Below, in pieces: positions 49,049-61,786 of a stretch of 64,000 nt of DNA. The position numbers and the translations under genes are program-made. This DNA is from Pseudoscleropodium purum (Eukaryota; Streptophyta; Bryopsida; Hypnales; Brachytheciaceae). The DNA is taken from positions 11,152,173 to 11,216,172 of the forward strand of contig OZ017798.1 in assembly GCA_963969395.1 (NCBI GenBank). The letters run 5' to 3'. Numbering within the stretch: the first letter of the stretch is position 1; every line of letters starts with the position of its first letter. The notes below the pieces were generated by a model. It had not been told where the DNA came from. It was given only the letters and a program-made list of their open reading frames with translations, and did no database searches.

Positions 49049-49747
49049 CGCTCGGATCGTTCGGCAAGCAGACAGAAGCTTCAATCCAACTGCCCCATCT
49101 TTTATAAAAAGACATCGAGACAGCAAGGAAAAGCTTCATCATAGCCAGTTGACATCGCAAAAGCAAACCTCTCCGTCTCTCTGTCTGTCCACGGAGCATT
49201 AATGCACTGCAGTCCTTTCATGGAGGCAAATTTCTCTTTTTTCCTAAATATGTCAACGAACATTCGGTAATCCCATATACATGATAGCTTACAGTTACAG
49301 TCCATACAAACCTTGAGATTCCCCGCGGCATGCTCAACACCGTTTCGACATGTGGTGAAAATCCAAAACTAAACAGCTTGAGAAATCGCTTCTTTCTCCT
49401 CGAAAGATCATCAAGGAACTTACTAAACCTGGCGAACCCATGTAGTATAGAACCCGAGTATTAATAAACACTTTTTTAACTCTGCTTTTCACGGAATGCG
49501 CGTGGAGTTGGCAAGTGGACCTCCAGATCAGTTGTCTCATACCCTGGAGGAATCGATGCTATCATCAAGCCGACGACGGCTGTCTGAAACCCCAAATGGA
49601 ACTGGTGATGCTAAAACGTTCCATTCTTTTGTTTTGTGTCATTGAATTAACTTAATTAGAATCGTTTTGTGGAGATTTGAATATGCTAATCGTGGTTTGG
49701 TTGCAGCCCGGGCTCCCGGTGATGTGCTTTTTGGCATTATCTTGCCG

Positions 49748-49950
49748 TTTATAAAAGGACGTTGGGAGCCAAAATAGGGGAAGGCAGGACTGCGCTCTGA
49801 CACCACGGACGGCTATCGCTCATCGATCTCCCCGCCCCCAGCCTGGCGTGCTGCCTTGCCGAAGTTGGGGACTTGGGAACTCGGAATGGGAACTTGGGAA
49901 CTGGGGATCTCGGAATGGGAACTCCGGAACTTGGGACCAGACTGAGTAAC
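49748..49950 (+). promoter_or_regulatory. Orphan promoter-like sequence and GC-rich leader
   Basis: GTTTATAAAAGGACG at 49748 is a good plant TATA box. It is followed by a GC-rich stretch that ends in short direct repeats of GGAACTTGGGAACT/CTCGGAATGGGAACT (49866-49940). No coding sequence follows, so this looks like the 5' end of a lost or non-coding transcript. Confidence 0.4.
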
Positions 49951-50004
49951 TTCTGTGATACCTGATGAGAGTAGAGCTCGGGCTTTATATGCGTCTTTTA
50001 ATGC

Positions 50005-50190
50005 AGAGGTACATTTTGTTTTCTTGGGTTACCACCAGTAATGTACAAATAATGTACATATTTGGAGGTGGATGCTTTTAGCAACAATTGCGCTTTACTT
50101 TCAAAAATTCATAATTAATTTCACAAAGCTCCAACAAATATGAAACAACTTGGGTTAAATGCCAATTTCAATTTATTTTTCAAGGAAAAT
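50005..50190 (+). repeat. Dispersed repeat R3, copy 2
   Basis: Same order of phrases as 47241-47410 (CAGAGGTACATTTTGTTTTC, GGTGGATGCTTTTAGCAAC, TTGGGTTAAATGCCAATTTC). Confidence 0.6.
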
Positions 50191-50199
50191 TTACTAATA

Positions 50200-52430
50200 A
50201 ATATTTCAAGAAGTATAACTTCAAAATTTTTATTTTTTGCTCTTAAATGAGTGCTTTATAGATCTCCTATCATAATTCAAATATGAGCTAGGACTTGCAA
50301 GAAGTCATATTTCCAAAAGAAAAAAAGACATAGGGAGAAAATGAAGAAGACAATGGCGTCTATTTAACACTCCAAAAGCCTCTGCATAATATAAAAATTT
50401 AGCAAGGACAAAAAGTGCACTACATGGTGTTGTTCCTTACATGACAATAGAATAAAAATTGCAAATCAAAAGTTGGTTGGAACATCATTTGGAAGGAAGA
50501 CTTAGGTGGTCACAAATAATCATTGGGGTTGAATGTGTGAAGTCTCCATAATGATTTTTAGTCCATTGTGTCACAATATACCAATACATTAGATTATATA
50601 TTATGTACTAAATAGATGCAAATATGATGTTTGTATTTCAATTCGTCCCCCCTTTCTACCTTGGAAAAATCAAGTCATTGATGTAAATTTAGGAAAAAAA
50701 ATCCCTTAAAATGTAGTTGATCTTGAGAAAAAAATCAAAGCTATTGATATATGTGGGAGAAACAATCTTGGCTATCTAATCAAAGCTATTGATAAATGTG
50801 GAACAAACAATCTTGGCTCTCTAATTCTGGATACAAAATACAAATACAAAATGCGAATATAGTTTTAGGTTATGAAATACAAAATATGGATACTCTAATA
50901 GAATACAAATATAGAATATAGACAAGGAATACATACATATTTACAAGAAAAAAATACAAATATATTCCATATGGTTTACAAGTTCTAAAGGTTCTCTAGG
51001 AATACAAATACGAGCAATTGAGGTGGGTTTCATATGTTGAATTTATAAATTCATTTCATACAAGGAGTTTGTTCAAAAGTTTTACAACTAGTAGCAAAAT
51101 TATGTGTGTATTTCTTTAATTTTATTTTGGAAAAAACTTAACATCCAATGAGATAATGCCTTGCATACACTTGTTGAAAACCATCTAAAATTGACAATTT
51201 GTCACTATATACTATGTACCCAAAAGATACAATGCAATTCAATGAAGCATGTGAGATTAGGCAAATATATATTCAAATACCAAGGCATGACTACATATGT
51301 AGGTGGAGGTTGTAGTACTTATGAAGATGATAGACACAATATAAAATTAAACATTGTACATTTTGGTACTATAAAAACTCCACTCTTGTTACCAAATCCA
51401 TGAATAGTTCTCATGTCCCACAAAAAAGAAGGGTCATTTCAAACTACATTTTAAGTCCCACTAAATTTTTAACATCCAATTTGTACATAGAAAGCTAAAA
51501 ATTGGTACTTGGAACTTTACACTACATCCTAAATCCCAAGTCCCAAATCCCACTTGACAACACTCCAAGATGCTTGCTTGACAATACTCTGGGTGAATTT
51601 TAGCGCCGATTGCAAATAAGTGGGATTTGGAGTGTGAATTGAGTCTAATAAAAATAGAGACCCAACTAAGTTTCTAACTTCCAACTATTGTTGTGAATAT
51701 AAAACTAGGAAAAAAAACACCACGTGAACCACCTTCATTGCCTGAAATTTTATTCAAAACTATCCGAAATAGATTTGATGCTGAAAGTACCCCTCCAAAA
51801 AGAAGATTTGACTTTTTAACCAATTCAGGGGGCATATAATAATTGCTATAAAATATTAGAAAAAAAAATTGGGAATTTTGCCCTTACACTAAGAAGTCCC
51901 AAGTCCTACATTTGATATTTCTTAATCACCTTTTACAATCCGAGGTAGTTGGAATTTGGCCTTGACTATAGATTTAGAAAGTTGGAACTTTAGACATAGT
52001 GTGAAATGCCTCTAAGTAGTTTTTTGTTTTGTTTTTAGAGAAATATTGAAGTGGCAACATACAAGAAAATGATATAGCCAAATATTTTAATATTCATCTA
52101 TATTATGGATAGAACTGTATCTTTTCATTCATATATTTGGATGAATTTTGTTTAATATTGGCAATTTCATCCAAATTATTTTCAAAAATTGGAACAATTT
52201 GGCATCATGATCCAATTTTTCTTCAAATTTTTCATGCAGGCTTAGTGCTTCTTATTTATTTTGGGTGCTTTTAGGCATTTAAATGCATAAGGAAGAAGGA
52301 AAAGATCCAACAAATAAACATCCTTTCCAAAGAATGAAGTGCAAATAAAAGGAAATAGATGTCACTTTTGGAGGAATGAAGTCATTTCTGAGTACCATAG
52401 TCTACAAGGTACATACCATCTACACACACT
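50200..52430. other. AT-rich intergenic region
   Basis: No gene recognised. A stretch of ATACAAATA-type degenerate repeats lies at 50820-51010. Weakly matching inverted ends at about 51425-51460 and 51980-52010 (CATTTCAAACTACATTTTAAG-like versus CATTTCACACTATGTCTAAAG-like) could bound a ~580-bp decayed element. Confidence 0.35.
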
Positions 52431-52573
52431 TGCATATAGAATAGAATCTAATAAAAACACATATTTAATGAATTTAACTTGCACATAGAGTAGAGTCTAA
52501 TAAAAACACATATTTAATGAATCTAACTTGCACATAGAGTAGAGTTTAATAAAATCACATATTTAATGAATTT
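52428..52573 (+). repeat. 49-bp tandem repeat, 3 copies
   Basis: ACTTGCACATAGAGTAGAGT followed by CTAATAAAAACACATATTTA and ATGAATTTA, three times in succession with few differences. Non-coding. Confidence 0.88.
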
Positions 52574-53089
52574 AATATAATCTAGTGCACAATTGTCATT
52601 TTTTGGTCATAATTAACATTGCATCCTTATACAATCTCAATCAATTACACCAAATTTCAATTTTAAATAACCAAAATTCCACTTATGTTGAATTTTTTTA
52701 CTTTATTTTTTGGTTTTACAGGATAACTACTAAAAAACATATGTGATGGATTTTTGATTTTTTAAATTCAATAGAATAGGTATGTGAGAAACATCAATAT
52801 GCACATCTTTCATGTTAGAAAAAGAAATCATTAAAAAGTCATAAGTAGTAAAAATTTAATCTACAAAGAGTTTCATGTTAGAAAAAAAATTCATTAATAG
52901 GTAAAAAGTATCAATATATTACAATACAAAATATCTGTTTACAAAATTTTAGCATGTAACACCTCAACATTCTTTTTGCTTCATCATTTTATTATTCATT
53001 CAATAATAAGGTATAATAACATGGATCAATTGCATTGAACGAAAATAAATTCTAGATTGGTTAAATTATACTTAATTAAATGAAAACGA

Positions 53090-53725
53090 CTAGCTTTTGG
53101 GTTTTATGATTTTTATTTTAATTGGTACTTGATAGCAAAAGTTATAGAACAATCAGCTCAAAATATTGAAAATAATTTTTTGGATTTGATTTTACTTTCA
53201 ATTTTAACAATTTCTCAAAAATAAAGTTGTATATGGTTATGTTTTTTCTAGAGCAATGTCAACAATTTAGGTTTTCCTTCTATCTTGTATCTATTTTGAT
53301 TTGATAATTTTTAAAGAATGAAAATTACAAGGGTTTATTTTTTATTTTTTTCTAAATTCTAAACTCAGTTCTTCCAGATAACCTTTGATTTCTATTCACG
53401 TAGTACAAATTTTTTTTAAGTACAAAAATTTTAAGTTCAAAGGATTCCAAGCCTTATAATCTAGTTAGGCTAAGAATAAAAATAACTCGTTTCTTTAACT
53501 TTGAACGCTTATATCTTGTGATTAGTACAATTAAAGTTTCTGAAAGCTTATATCTTGTGATTGATACAATCAAAGTTTCTGAAATTTCTTCTTGACATTC
53601 TTATACTAGTTTAGTGCAAGATCCTACCTTTGGATATGAAAAAAAAAAAAAAATTTAATTGTTGGTTGTAATGAAAATGGCAGTTTTTGAGTGTTTTTTG
53701 ACCATGAAAATAACCTTCAAATTTT
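53090..53725 (+). mobile_element. TTAA-type repeat, copy D (ends lost)
   Basis: Internal blocks match copies A and 62751 in the plus orientation: ATTTTAATTGGTACTTGATA..AAAAGTTAT, GATTTGATAATTTTTAAAGAATGAAAATT, AGTGCAAGATCCTACCTTTGG and AAAATGGCAGTTTT. Neither terminal TTAACCCC motif is preserved. An internal tandem duplication of ~39 bp (GCTTATATCTTGTGATT.., 53505-53582) is private to this copy. Confidence 0.5.
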
Positions 53726-53999
53726 AAGGTTCTGGTGGCATTGGAACAAGGTTAAAATAGTTTGTATTAATGTGGCCCTCAATTTATTGTCAAGCTTGAA
53801 AGACTTCCTACAGTACAAGGAGCCTTTATTCATGTGAAGCAATGGATCCCCTCCCTCGAAAAGAGTCAAAGTGCAAGTATGTTCATTATGTAAATCCATC
53901 ACTTAAAAGTTTTTTTAACTTGATTTTTGGAACCCGAAATCCTTTCCATGCCAGTTTTCAACTCCCACCGGTTATAAAATAGCAATTCCATCACCAGCC

Positions 54000-55003
54000 T
54001 GACTTCGAACAGTAAATGACACGATCACTTTCCCCAGGAAAACCGAGACTTTTAACAGTAAATCCCTTTAAAAAGAAACCCCAAAAGCAATACTATCTGA
54101 CTCCTTTCTCCGTTGATTGGTTCCGAATTGCGGATGCCTGCCAGGGGGACCGATTCTCCGCGTCTGAATTCGCAGTGTCAGGCGCATGCACCATCATCAC
54201 TACTGGAATGGAATGGAGAGAAAAAAAAAATAGCTTATTTTCATTCTTATGTTCCAGAGATCAGCAAAAGATTGGCAACAAACGCTGTCTCACTCACTTG
54301 TCGGCTGTTTGCAGAGGGCTCCCGATTTGCAGTTGCGGGCATTGCGGCTTCGACGAATGCCACTGCTGCCACTCCACTACCTTACTATACATCTCCAGCT
54401 GGGCTTCGCAGTGTCGAGAATTTTGCGTCAGGGAGTTGAGAGGAGGAGTTCTCTTTACTACTTCAACATCATCTCCCTTCCCTCGTGCGCTTCTGACCAT
54501 CATCGCTGTCGAGCGAGATCCCTGCCAGTTGCAGCAGATCTGGGTTCTCTGCTAGCTAGCGCCACCTCTTGTGATTCCGTCGTCTAGTTGGTATGTACCT
54601 GGGGAGCCATCTGGCTTGTGTCTGTGGAGTATTGGACTTTGCGTTTCGTCTCCCACTTGGCGTTTGAACTTACTCGTCTGGAGCCAGGCGGTACCTCAGA
54701 CGTACGGACTAGGTTTATGTATACTTGGGAGATGCAGTAGTTTGAATCTGAAAGAGTGAGCGGGGGGGACTAGATTGAGGGAGGGACCGGACCGTACGCA
54801 TGGTTTGAATGCTCTGGAGCGAATGTTAATGTTTCTGATCGGTCGGTTCTGGAAGTTTCAAGCAATGTGTTGACATTGCACGGAGATCTAGTGGCTGTTG
54901 TTCACTGTTCGAAACACGTTGTTGTGAAGTAGGTCATTGTGAGCTTGTTGGGCATTGTGAAGTTGGTTTTGCTGTGGTAGTGGTGGCGAGTGCGGCTTCC
55001 GAC
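54000..55003 (+). promoter_or_regulatory. Promoter/5' leader region of the gene at 55004
   Basis: GC content rises sharply at ~54000 and stays high into the coding exon. A donor-like TTG|GTATGTAC at 54590 suggests a leader intron. The overlapping plus-strand frames here (for example 54016-54555) have no domain and are probably chance frames in UTR. Confidence 0.35.
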
Positions 55004-57190
55004 ATGTCTGTGCGGCGAGCGTCGCAGTACCTGGGCATGTCGTCGCGGAGCGGCCGCTCTTCGCATGGCAACACCAGTCCGCTTTGGCCGGGGAAACTGA
55101 GCATTCCGTCCAGCCCTCTTCGGTTGCACGATGAGCGGGAGACAAGTCGACTGATGTATAGTCCTCGTGGGACGAGTCCTGCTGTGAGTGAGCGTCTGTT
55201 TCGGTCGCAGGAAACCGTGAAAGCGTGGTTGGAGTCCAGCCCGACTTCCGTCCTCGATGATCACCATCTCGACGGCGACATCAGCGCGCACTCGTCCTTC
55301 GAATCCTACAATTCTTCGCCTGTTGGATCTCCGTTCCGTCAAGGTGCCTCGTCGTCACGGTTTCTGAGCCCGTGTCCATCTGTTCCTCGTCAAGCCGGGC
55401 TTCTCAGCCCATGCTCCTCCGCACATCACCAACCTGGTCATGTCAGGGTAAGCATTGTAACCCTTATTCTAATTCAATGATTTGAAAAAAAGCCATCTTT
55501 TTATTCTGAAGTCGGGTCTCGAGATTGCTCTTGGGAATCATTGTGTGTGGACCGTGAATGCAGGTTAGAGCGATTTCCCCGCCTCGATGCCCCGCTGCGA
55601 ATCGAAACCCAACCGACGTGTCGCGGATTGATGCAGCCCAAAGCACCTACTTCTTGTCTCTCGCTTTCAAGAGAGCACAATGTATGATCAATGGTCCTCT
55701 TAAACATCGCATTTGTGAATACTATACTGCATTCTCTTTGTATTCGCTGAAATGTGGGCAGCAAACGCGACCTGGAATCACATTGGGATGTCGTTAGTAG
55801 TGGTTGGAAGGCGTTGTAATGCAGTAGAAGAACATGGGTATGGCGTTTAGTCGCTTTCTTTAGTAATGCTATGAGAGTTCTGTCATTCTAAGCACCTGTG
55901 TTCTAGACATTTGTGCGTGGTGCGCATAGTGCTTACCTCTGTGGCTTCTGTTTGAAGGTCGTGAGATGTCCACTTCCCGTGACGAGGCGGAGGAATGCGA
56001 CTCGCCCCGGAGCGACTTCAGCTTGACGTCCGAGTGGCAGACCATGTTGGCGGCGGGGACGGCGGCCGGCATGAGCACTCGCGACTGCGACTCGTCCGCG
56101 AACTACTCCGAGTACGAGAATCCTTACGACGTTTTGAACGGCGGCTCCGACGCCGCCATGTTCCGTGCTCATCGTGCGCATGCCCAAGTGATGAGGCCCG
56201 AGCCATGTCGAATTCGCTCGATGGAGTTTCCGAAGGCGTCGCGGGAGCATGACCCTAGCCTTCCGCAACGACATAGTGCGCCACAGCAAAGGCGAACTGT
56301 AAATTATGGTACAATCAAATTCTTCTCTGGTTACTCGATGCCTTGCTGTGGTTGGAAACCCTAGTCTTGTGATGGAGTTTGTGAAGTGAAAGTAGAATCT
56401 TGTCACGAGACGTGACACCCGGAGCTTGGGAGTGGTGGGGTTTGTTGTTTCCGAATTTGTATTTTGACGATTCAGACATAACTTCGGAGGTTGAATCTTG
56501 TTACATGCTGCTCAACTCTCCTTTTTCGTCTGTAGAGGACATCGTTTTGCTAAATTTACTAGTCAGAGTAATGTTTATTGGTTGAGAGAGGGTTTCAACC
56601 AGTGTTGGGTATGGCATCAAACAACTTGGGAAAGGTTTTTGCCATGAAAAGTTGTCTGATGCTTTACCCGTTGTAACCCATTCTAGTGCCCTTCAGGTTT
56701 CTACTGAATCAGAAAGTACGCGGTCTTAGTATTGTATCTTTTAACCTTTGGAACGTTTGAAAGGTTGTCTTGTCCATAGCGCTAGAGAAAGAGAATTGTA
56801 TGAAATAATTCATGCTCTTTAGACTTAATACTTCTTTGCATGGGCTGCATTTGAGGTTCGTGATTTTTCTGATGCATGGTGCTGTCCTGTGTAGACATGC
56901 ACGATCTTGAGAGAATATCAGGGCGAATCTCCGAACGCTCGAGATCCATCGAAGAATCATTTTCGCGGCGAATGCAACAACATCGCACGATGAAGCAACC
57001 CGAAGTCAGGCGCCCAGGCTTGTTCGAGAGGATGCAGAACGACATCGTCATGGCATTTCGGAAGACGGAGGAGCAGAAGGCCATCGCTGAAGCCAAGCGC
57101 GCGGAGAAAGCGGCAGCAAGAGCGGCGGAACCCAAGCTCACGAGACGACGCAGCAGCAAAATCCCACGTGGCTGCCTCTTCCTCGGATAA
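55004..57190 (+). CDS. Unrecognised plant protein, ~360 aa, 3 exons
   Basis: The best model joins 55004-55447, 55966-56308 and 56895-57190 (444+343+296 = 1083 nt, 360 residues plus stop) with compatible phases and GT-AG borders. The second border is less sure: an alternative acceptor at 55957, or a small extra exon at ~55563, is possible. The N-terminal part is Ser/Arg/Pro-rich with repeated short phrases (SPLW, SSPLRL, SRFLSPCPS, GLLSPCSS). The middle is acidic/Ser-rich (DSPRSDFSLTSEWQTML). The C-terminus holds MHDLERISGRISERSRSIEE, a helical stretch ending KAIAEAKRAEKAAARAAEPK and a basic tail KLTRRRSSK before IPRGCLFLG. No catalytic or transmembrane motif is seen. Such composition suggests a regulatory or scaffold protein, but I do not recognise the family. 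An AATAAA at 57637 is a plausible poly(A) signal. Start chosen at MSVRRASQYLG; an upstream in-frame ATG exists at 54974. Confidence 0.7.
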
Positions 57191-57633
57191 GCAAAACACA
57201 AGACAGCAGTTATTTTCGGAACCCACCACAATGTTCACACATTATTTTGCAACCAACCAGAGAATTGATCAACCCGTTTTGTCAGCGGCGTGAAATACTC
57301 ACGAGTGTACCATTGCATTAGCACCCGGAGATCTGATTTGTCTTCAGAGGTGTTGGAATTTAGCTTACCAACAGCACCCTGACATGGATTTGTACAGTAA
57401 CAACAACAGCAACAACATCAGTGCCAACAACAACTTCGACATCGTCATCACCGATTATTGATCCACAGGAATACAACATTGAGATTCACGGCATATCATC
57501 GCCAGACCATGTTTCTTTGGTCAAATTCTGAGAGATTGACCCTCCACATTCTTTTTTACAGATATTCGATTTGTTAGGCAGGAACTGTAACGATTTGTTT
57601 CGCATGGATTTGTAACTCCGAATGCTTTTACTT

Positions 57634-57646
57634 CCAATAAAACATA
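57634..57646 (+). terminator. Poly(A) signal of the gene ending at 57190
   Basis: CCAATAAAACATAC, a canonical AATAAA hexamer ~450 bp past the stop codon in otherwise gene-like composition. Confidence 0.5.
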
Positions 57647-58199
57647 CAATTATGTGTTCTGTGTCAACTCTGGTCTGCTGACGATATTGTTTGTTATCTT
57701 GGACGTGAGCACTGAGCACCTTGCAAATAAGCTGTGGTTGTGACCGAAGCAAACACAGATGTAAGATAGTTAGCAGTGGAAAAAATAGGAAATAGTGTAT
57801 ATTTAGGTTGAATTTAGTACACTATTTCTTACACCTTACATAGTGCATAGTTAGGTTGAATCTAATTAAAGCTAAACGCGTTCGCAGCTGTCCAGTTCCA
57901 TTCGTGACCTCGCTTTCTAAATCTAAAGTTTCTCTTTTACGCGTTGTAATCATGTGCTGACACTGCATGTCTGCGGCGAAAGAAAGACAAACTTTGTTGC
58001 AGTCACATCTTTATCTCGACGTATCGTGTCAAGTTTCTTCCTGAAACGACTCCGTAAATTTTGAAAACACACTGAGCTGCATCCTTTCCGCACCATGGTT
58101 GCCGATTATTCTGTGGACTCGGACATGTGTTAAAATGCATGTGGTGAAGCACATATTACTGCATGCTCTACCTTTTATATTGGCTTTCAGTGTTCCATT

Positions 58200-58690
58200 T
58201 TTAGTTTGGTTTTGTCCTTCGGACAGAGACTATTGAAATCCACTGCAATTTCTGATTCCCAGTTTCTAAATTCTATCTACAACCGCATTCACACTGATCA
58301 CACGGTTAGGGTTTGTTTGGAGTGGTTGATTCAAGTACTCTACCACATTAGAAATTAACTTTGAAGCTATAGGTTTCCCTTCTACCCACAACTTTAAAGC
58401 AATAGGTTTCCCCACTACCCATTATCAATAAACTTATATTGTAATTTACCTAGGACACCGACAACTCTGAAGCAATAGGTTTTTCCACTACCCACTATCA
58501 ACAAATTTATATTGTTATTTACCTTGGACAAGGCCTAAAAGTCACACCATTCTTCTTTTTATTATCTCTATCATTTGGACAATGACTATGGTATCCATTC
58601 CATGGTTTCTTTTTAATCCAACTATCCAAATCCTATCTACAATGGCATTCACTCCACAACATGGTTAGAATTTGGGTGGAGTGAACAAAG
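58200..58690 (+). repeat. Nested direct repeats
   Basis: Two levels are visible. A 73-bp unit (AA.T.T.AAGCAATAGGTTT..CCACTACCCA.TATCAA.AAA.TTATATTGT.ATTTACC) occurs at about 58390 and 58463, with a partial copy just before. A flanking block (AAATTCTATCTACAA..GCATTCAC...GGTTAG..TTTG..TGGAGTG) occurs at 58265-58328 and again at 58628-58685. Non-coding. Confidence 0.7.
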
Positions 58691-58699
58691 CCTTGCGGT

Positions 58700-61400
58700 C
58701 AAATTGTTCTTGTTTTTGTTTATGATCCTTGAAACCAATGGCCTTCATTCCACACGTATGCTTCATAACTTAGACAAACTTCTATGTACAAAAATTGGAC
58801 TAACTTTGTTGAAAAGACAAAAGAAGTTTTGGAATTGAGATATTTGAAAGAGCTACTTACAAGAAAAGAAGTGGAATTGTTGACTAGAAAATTTTTAGGA
58901 AGGGACTCAACAAAAATTGGGGAGTTGAAGAGGCAAGTTTCTAAATTCTAAAAATTGTTTTAAATACTAGTTTTGAACTTTTGGGTTGCTTTTTGTTTAA
59001 AAACAAGGCAAATCTACTACTAAAATGTAATTACTCCCTAACTCACATAGAAACTAAAGCATTATGAAACTTAATGAAGACAAATCTAATTTTGGAAAAT
59101 TCATAAATAAATTTATAGTTCAAGAAATTTTGATCCAAAGTTCACTCTTGGCCTAGGAAATCCAAAGCATTTACAACAAGCTTATTTCTTTAGCATAGAT
59201 TTATATGTTGTTAAAGGCTTGAACTTTGTTGAAAGTTGTATTGAAAAAAATATTAGATTTAGACACCAAAGACAATAGCTATTGAAATTTACTTTCATTC
59301 TCAATTGTATCTCATTCTAATATAGTCTAAAACTAGGAAGTGAGGAGAAAAAAGAAAAGAAGAGACTTGAGAAAAGAAAAAGAGAAAAAAGAAGATAAAG
59401 GAGAAGAAAAAAGAGTAGAACAAAATCGAAGGGTAAATGATCAAATTTGTTCTTTTAAGAAAACTAGACTCTCTTTCCTTTTTTCTTCTTCAACTTAAGT
59501 TTGAGGATGGAAGTGCTCTTTACACTATCAAAGGTGACCAATGAATGTTAAAATTGTCTCTTGGTCATCGCTCTTCGTGTAGAGTGAAGATAAATAATGA
59601 GGATGATTTGTAAAGTTTGCTTTGACTCATATATATATATATATATATATAATATGTGGTATACTAATAATATATGTATTTGATGGTTGTATTGAACTAA
59701 AATCAAACATACATGCATCTTTATAGCATTCATAAATGTTAAAGATATAGATACTTTTATAGAAAAATAATAATTAAAAATTTTGCAATCATCCATAATA
59801 TTATGTAATAGCTTTGGATGTTCACTACTGTCAACTACATAAGGCAGACTTATACTATAGTAGTTGGTGAAACTCAACCCAAAAATTATGCTTATAGGAG
59901 AAACCAACATTGACAAGTTGACATTACCAAGAAGAAATAGAAGGGAGATCAACAACATGCTTGTGAATTCGGAGTAATACATGATATTCATGTTGTCAAA
60001 CAAAATTTTGTCAATCTTCCCTTTTTATAGATAGAAATGACACCTTTACTTCTACTATTGAATAATATTACCCCTAAATCTAACAAGTTTCAAGTTCTAA
60101 GAAAAGAGTCCTTACCATTTCTAAATGGTTTGGAATGTCATATATTCTTATAAAACACTTGTAGAATAATTTAAGAAACTCAACCTCTAATACATGTAGG
60201 AACTTGAATGTGGTTTATTGTTGAATAGTTTCTTCATTGCATCATGTGTGTATGGTCTATGTATGTTAGCTTCCAACTTGCAATAGGGATTAAATTATAA
60301 TATTTTCAATTTTTTTCAACTTGTATTTTATTCCTAAACACTCCATCCCGTGCCTAAAATCACCATCATCACTTTGTGTACATCTCCAAAATCAATATGC
60401 ATGCATATTAAAAAAACAATTTTAGAACCTCTACCAGAAATACTTTGACCCTTCATAGCTTTAGCATACAATATCCAATTGTGGCATTCAAATGTGCATT
60501 GAAACCACCTTTTCACTTCCCAACAAAAAAATATGAAAATCTAACCAATCTAATCTAGAAATAATATTAACTAGGCATAATTGAACTCACAACTATTATA
60601 ATAGGTAAGGTTGGGGCATCATTTGGGAGTGCGCTATTTCCAACCTTAGGCTAGAACTCAAGTTTGGAATGTGTTTTTTTTATGCCTTTCAAGGTTGGAT
60701 TAGTAAGGTTATGACACATTGTCTCAAAGTAGTGAGCAAGAAAGTATGAAGTAGTAAGTGGAAAGATAAATCTTGAATGATTAGAAGCAAAAGACTCTAG
60801 ACATTGGCTATTGGTTAAGGATACTTTTTGGCTCCCAAAATTTACAATAATTTCAATTTTGAGAATGAAATTCTGAATTTTTTTTCTATCCCCATGTTTC
60901 CTATCATCCTACATGGGATAAATTTCCACCATCTCGTACTTGCACATGATATGCTCCAAAAACTCCTTCAATGATCCACTATGGTAGATGGCTCTAATGC
61001 AGACCTTCTTCTTCAAACCATCCCACAGGTGGCTTCAAAAGCAAAAAGTCACTTGATGTGATTTGGAATGTTCATAATATTAGAGCATTAATGAGATTTG
61101 TTCATACTTCTTTAATGAATGGAATAAGAGCCAGGGAGGGTCTATTTCAAAGCTAAGGTATGTCCACTTAATTTTTCTAAATAGAAATTGATTGCCCAAT
61201 TGCTTTCTTACACATGTTAAAAGAATGCTGGATTCATTGATGTTTAGTAAGGATCACATTTAGGAACCTTGTGTATTATTTTTTGAATGCCTCACTGCTT
61301 GTTTTTGGTTTAGCCATATCTTTTTTCAGACTGCGCATGTGTGGGTTTTGCAAGGTTGAGGATTACAAATAGGTGCCTATTGTAGAATTCTTTGGAAATT
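58700..61400. other. AT-rich intergenic region
   Basis: No gene recognised. The 151-codon minus-strand frame at 60003-59548 runs through a TA microsatellite (59629-59651) and is probably chance. Confidence 0.4.
59338..59425 (+). repeat. Polypurine tract (~88 nt)
   Basis: Almost only A and G (GAGGAGAAAAAAGAAAAGAA and onward), with very few pyrimidine interruptions. Confidence 0.8.
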
Positions 61401-61786
61401 CATAAGTAATTCATAAATGCTCCAAAAAATATGAAACCACTTGTGTTAGGTTCCACATCATTTTTTCTTTGAGTGAAAAATAAGGGGGAAAAATTTCGGG
61501 CACCTAAAACCCATCTTAAAGGCCGACCAACCCTTCAAGTGACGGTTTATGAGCACACTACCTTACTGGTGCCTCAACCTTGTGGTACAAGGACTCCGAG
61601 ATGCAGTCAGCTTCCGTCAGAGACCTGGAGAGCCAGATTTCTATATTTTATACTCTGAAAGCTAGTACTCCGTAGTACTGCAAGAAGCAGATATCATTGG
61701 AGAAAAAACGGGAAGATACCCCTAGGGCCACACTAGTGTTCTACACTAATAATGATATTTAGCGTGCCCACACTAAATAATTGAAT

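Noticed and set aside
54016..54587. Three overlapping plus-strand frames of 108-179 codons
   Set aside because: They lie in the GC-rich leader of the gene at 55004 in three different frames; more likely 5' UTR and promoter than protein coding.
55933..56418. 161-codon minus-strand frame opposite the unknown gene
   Set aside because: Antisense shadow of the exon at 55966-56308; high GC alone keeps the opposite strand open.
59548..60003. 151-codon minus-strand frame
   Set aside because: Passes through a TA microsatellite and is dominated by Ile/Tyr/Leu from AT-rich DNA; no domain.
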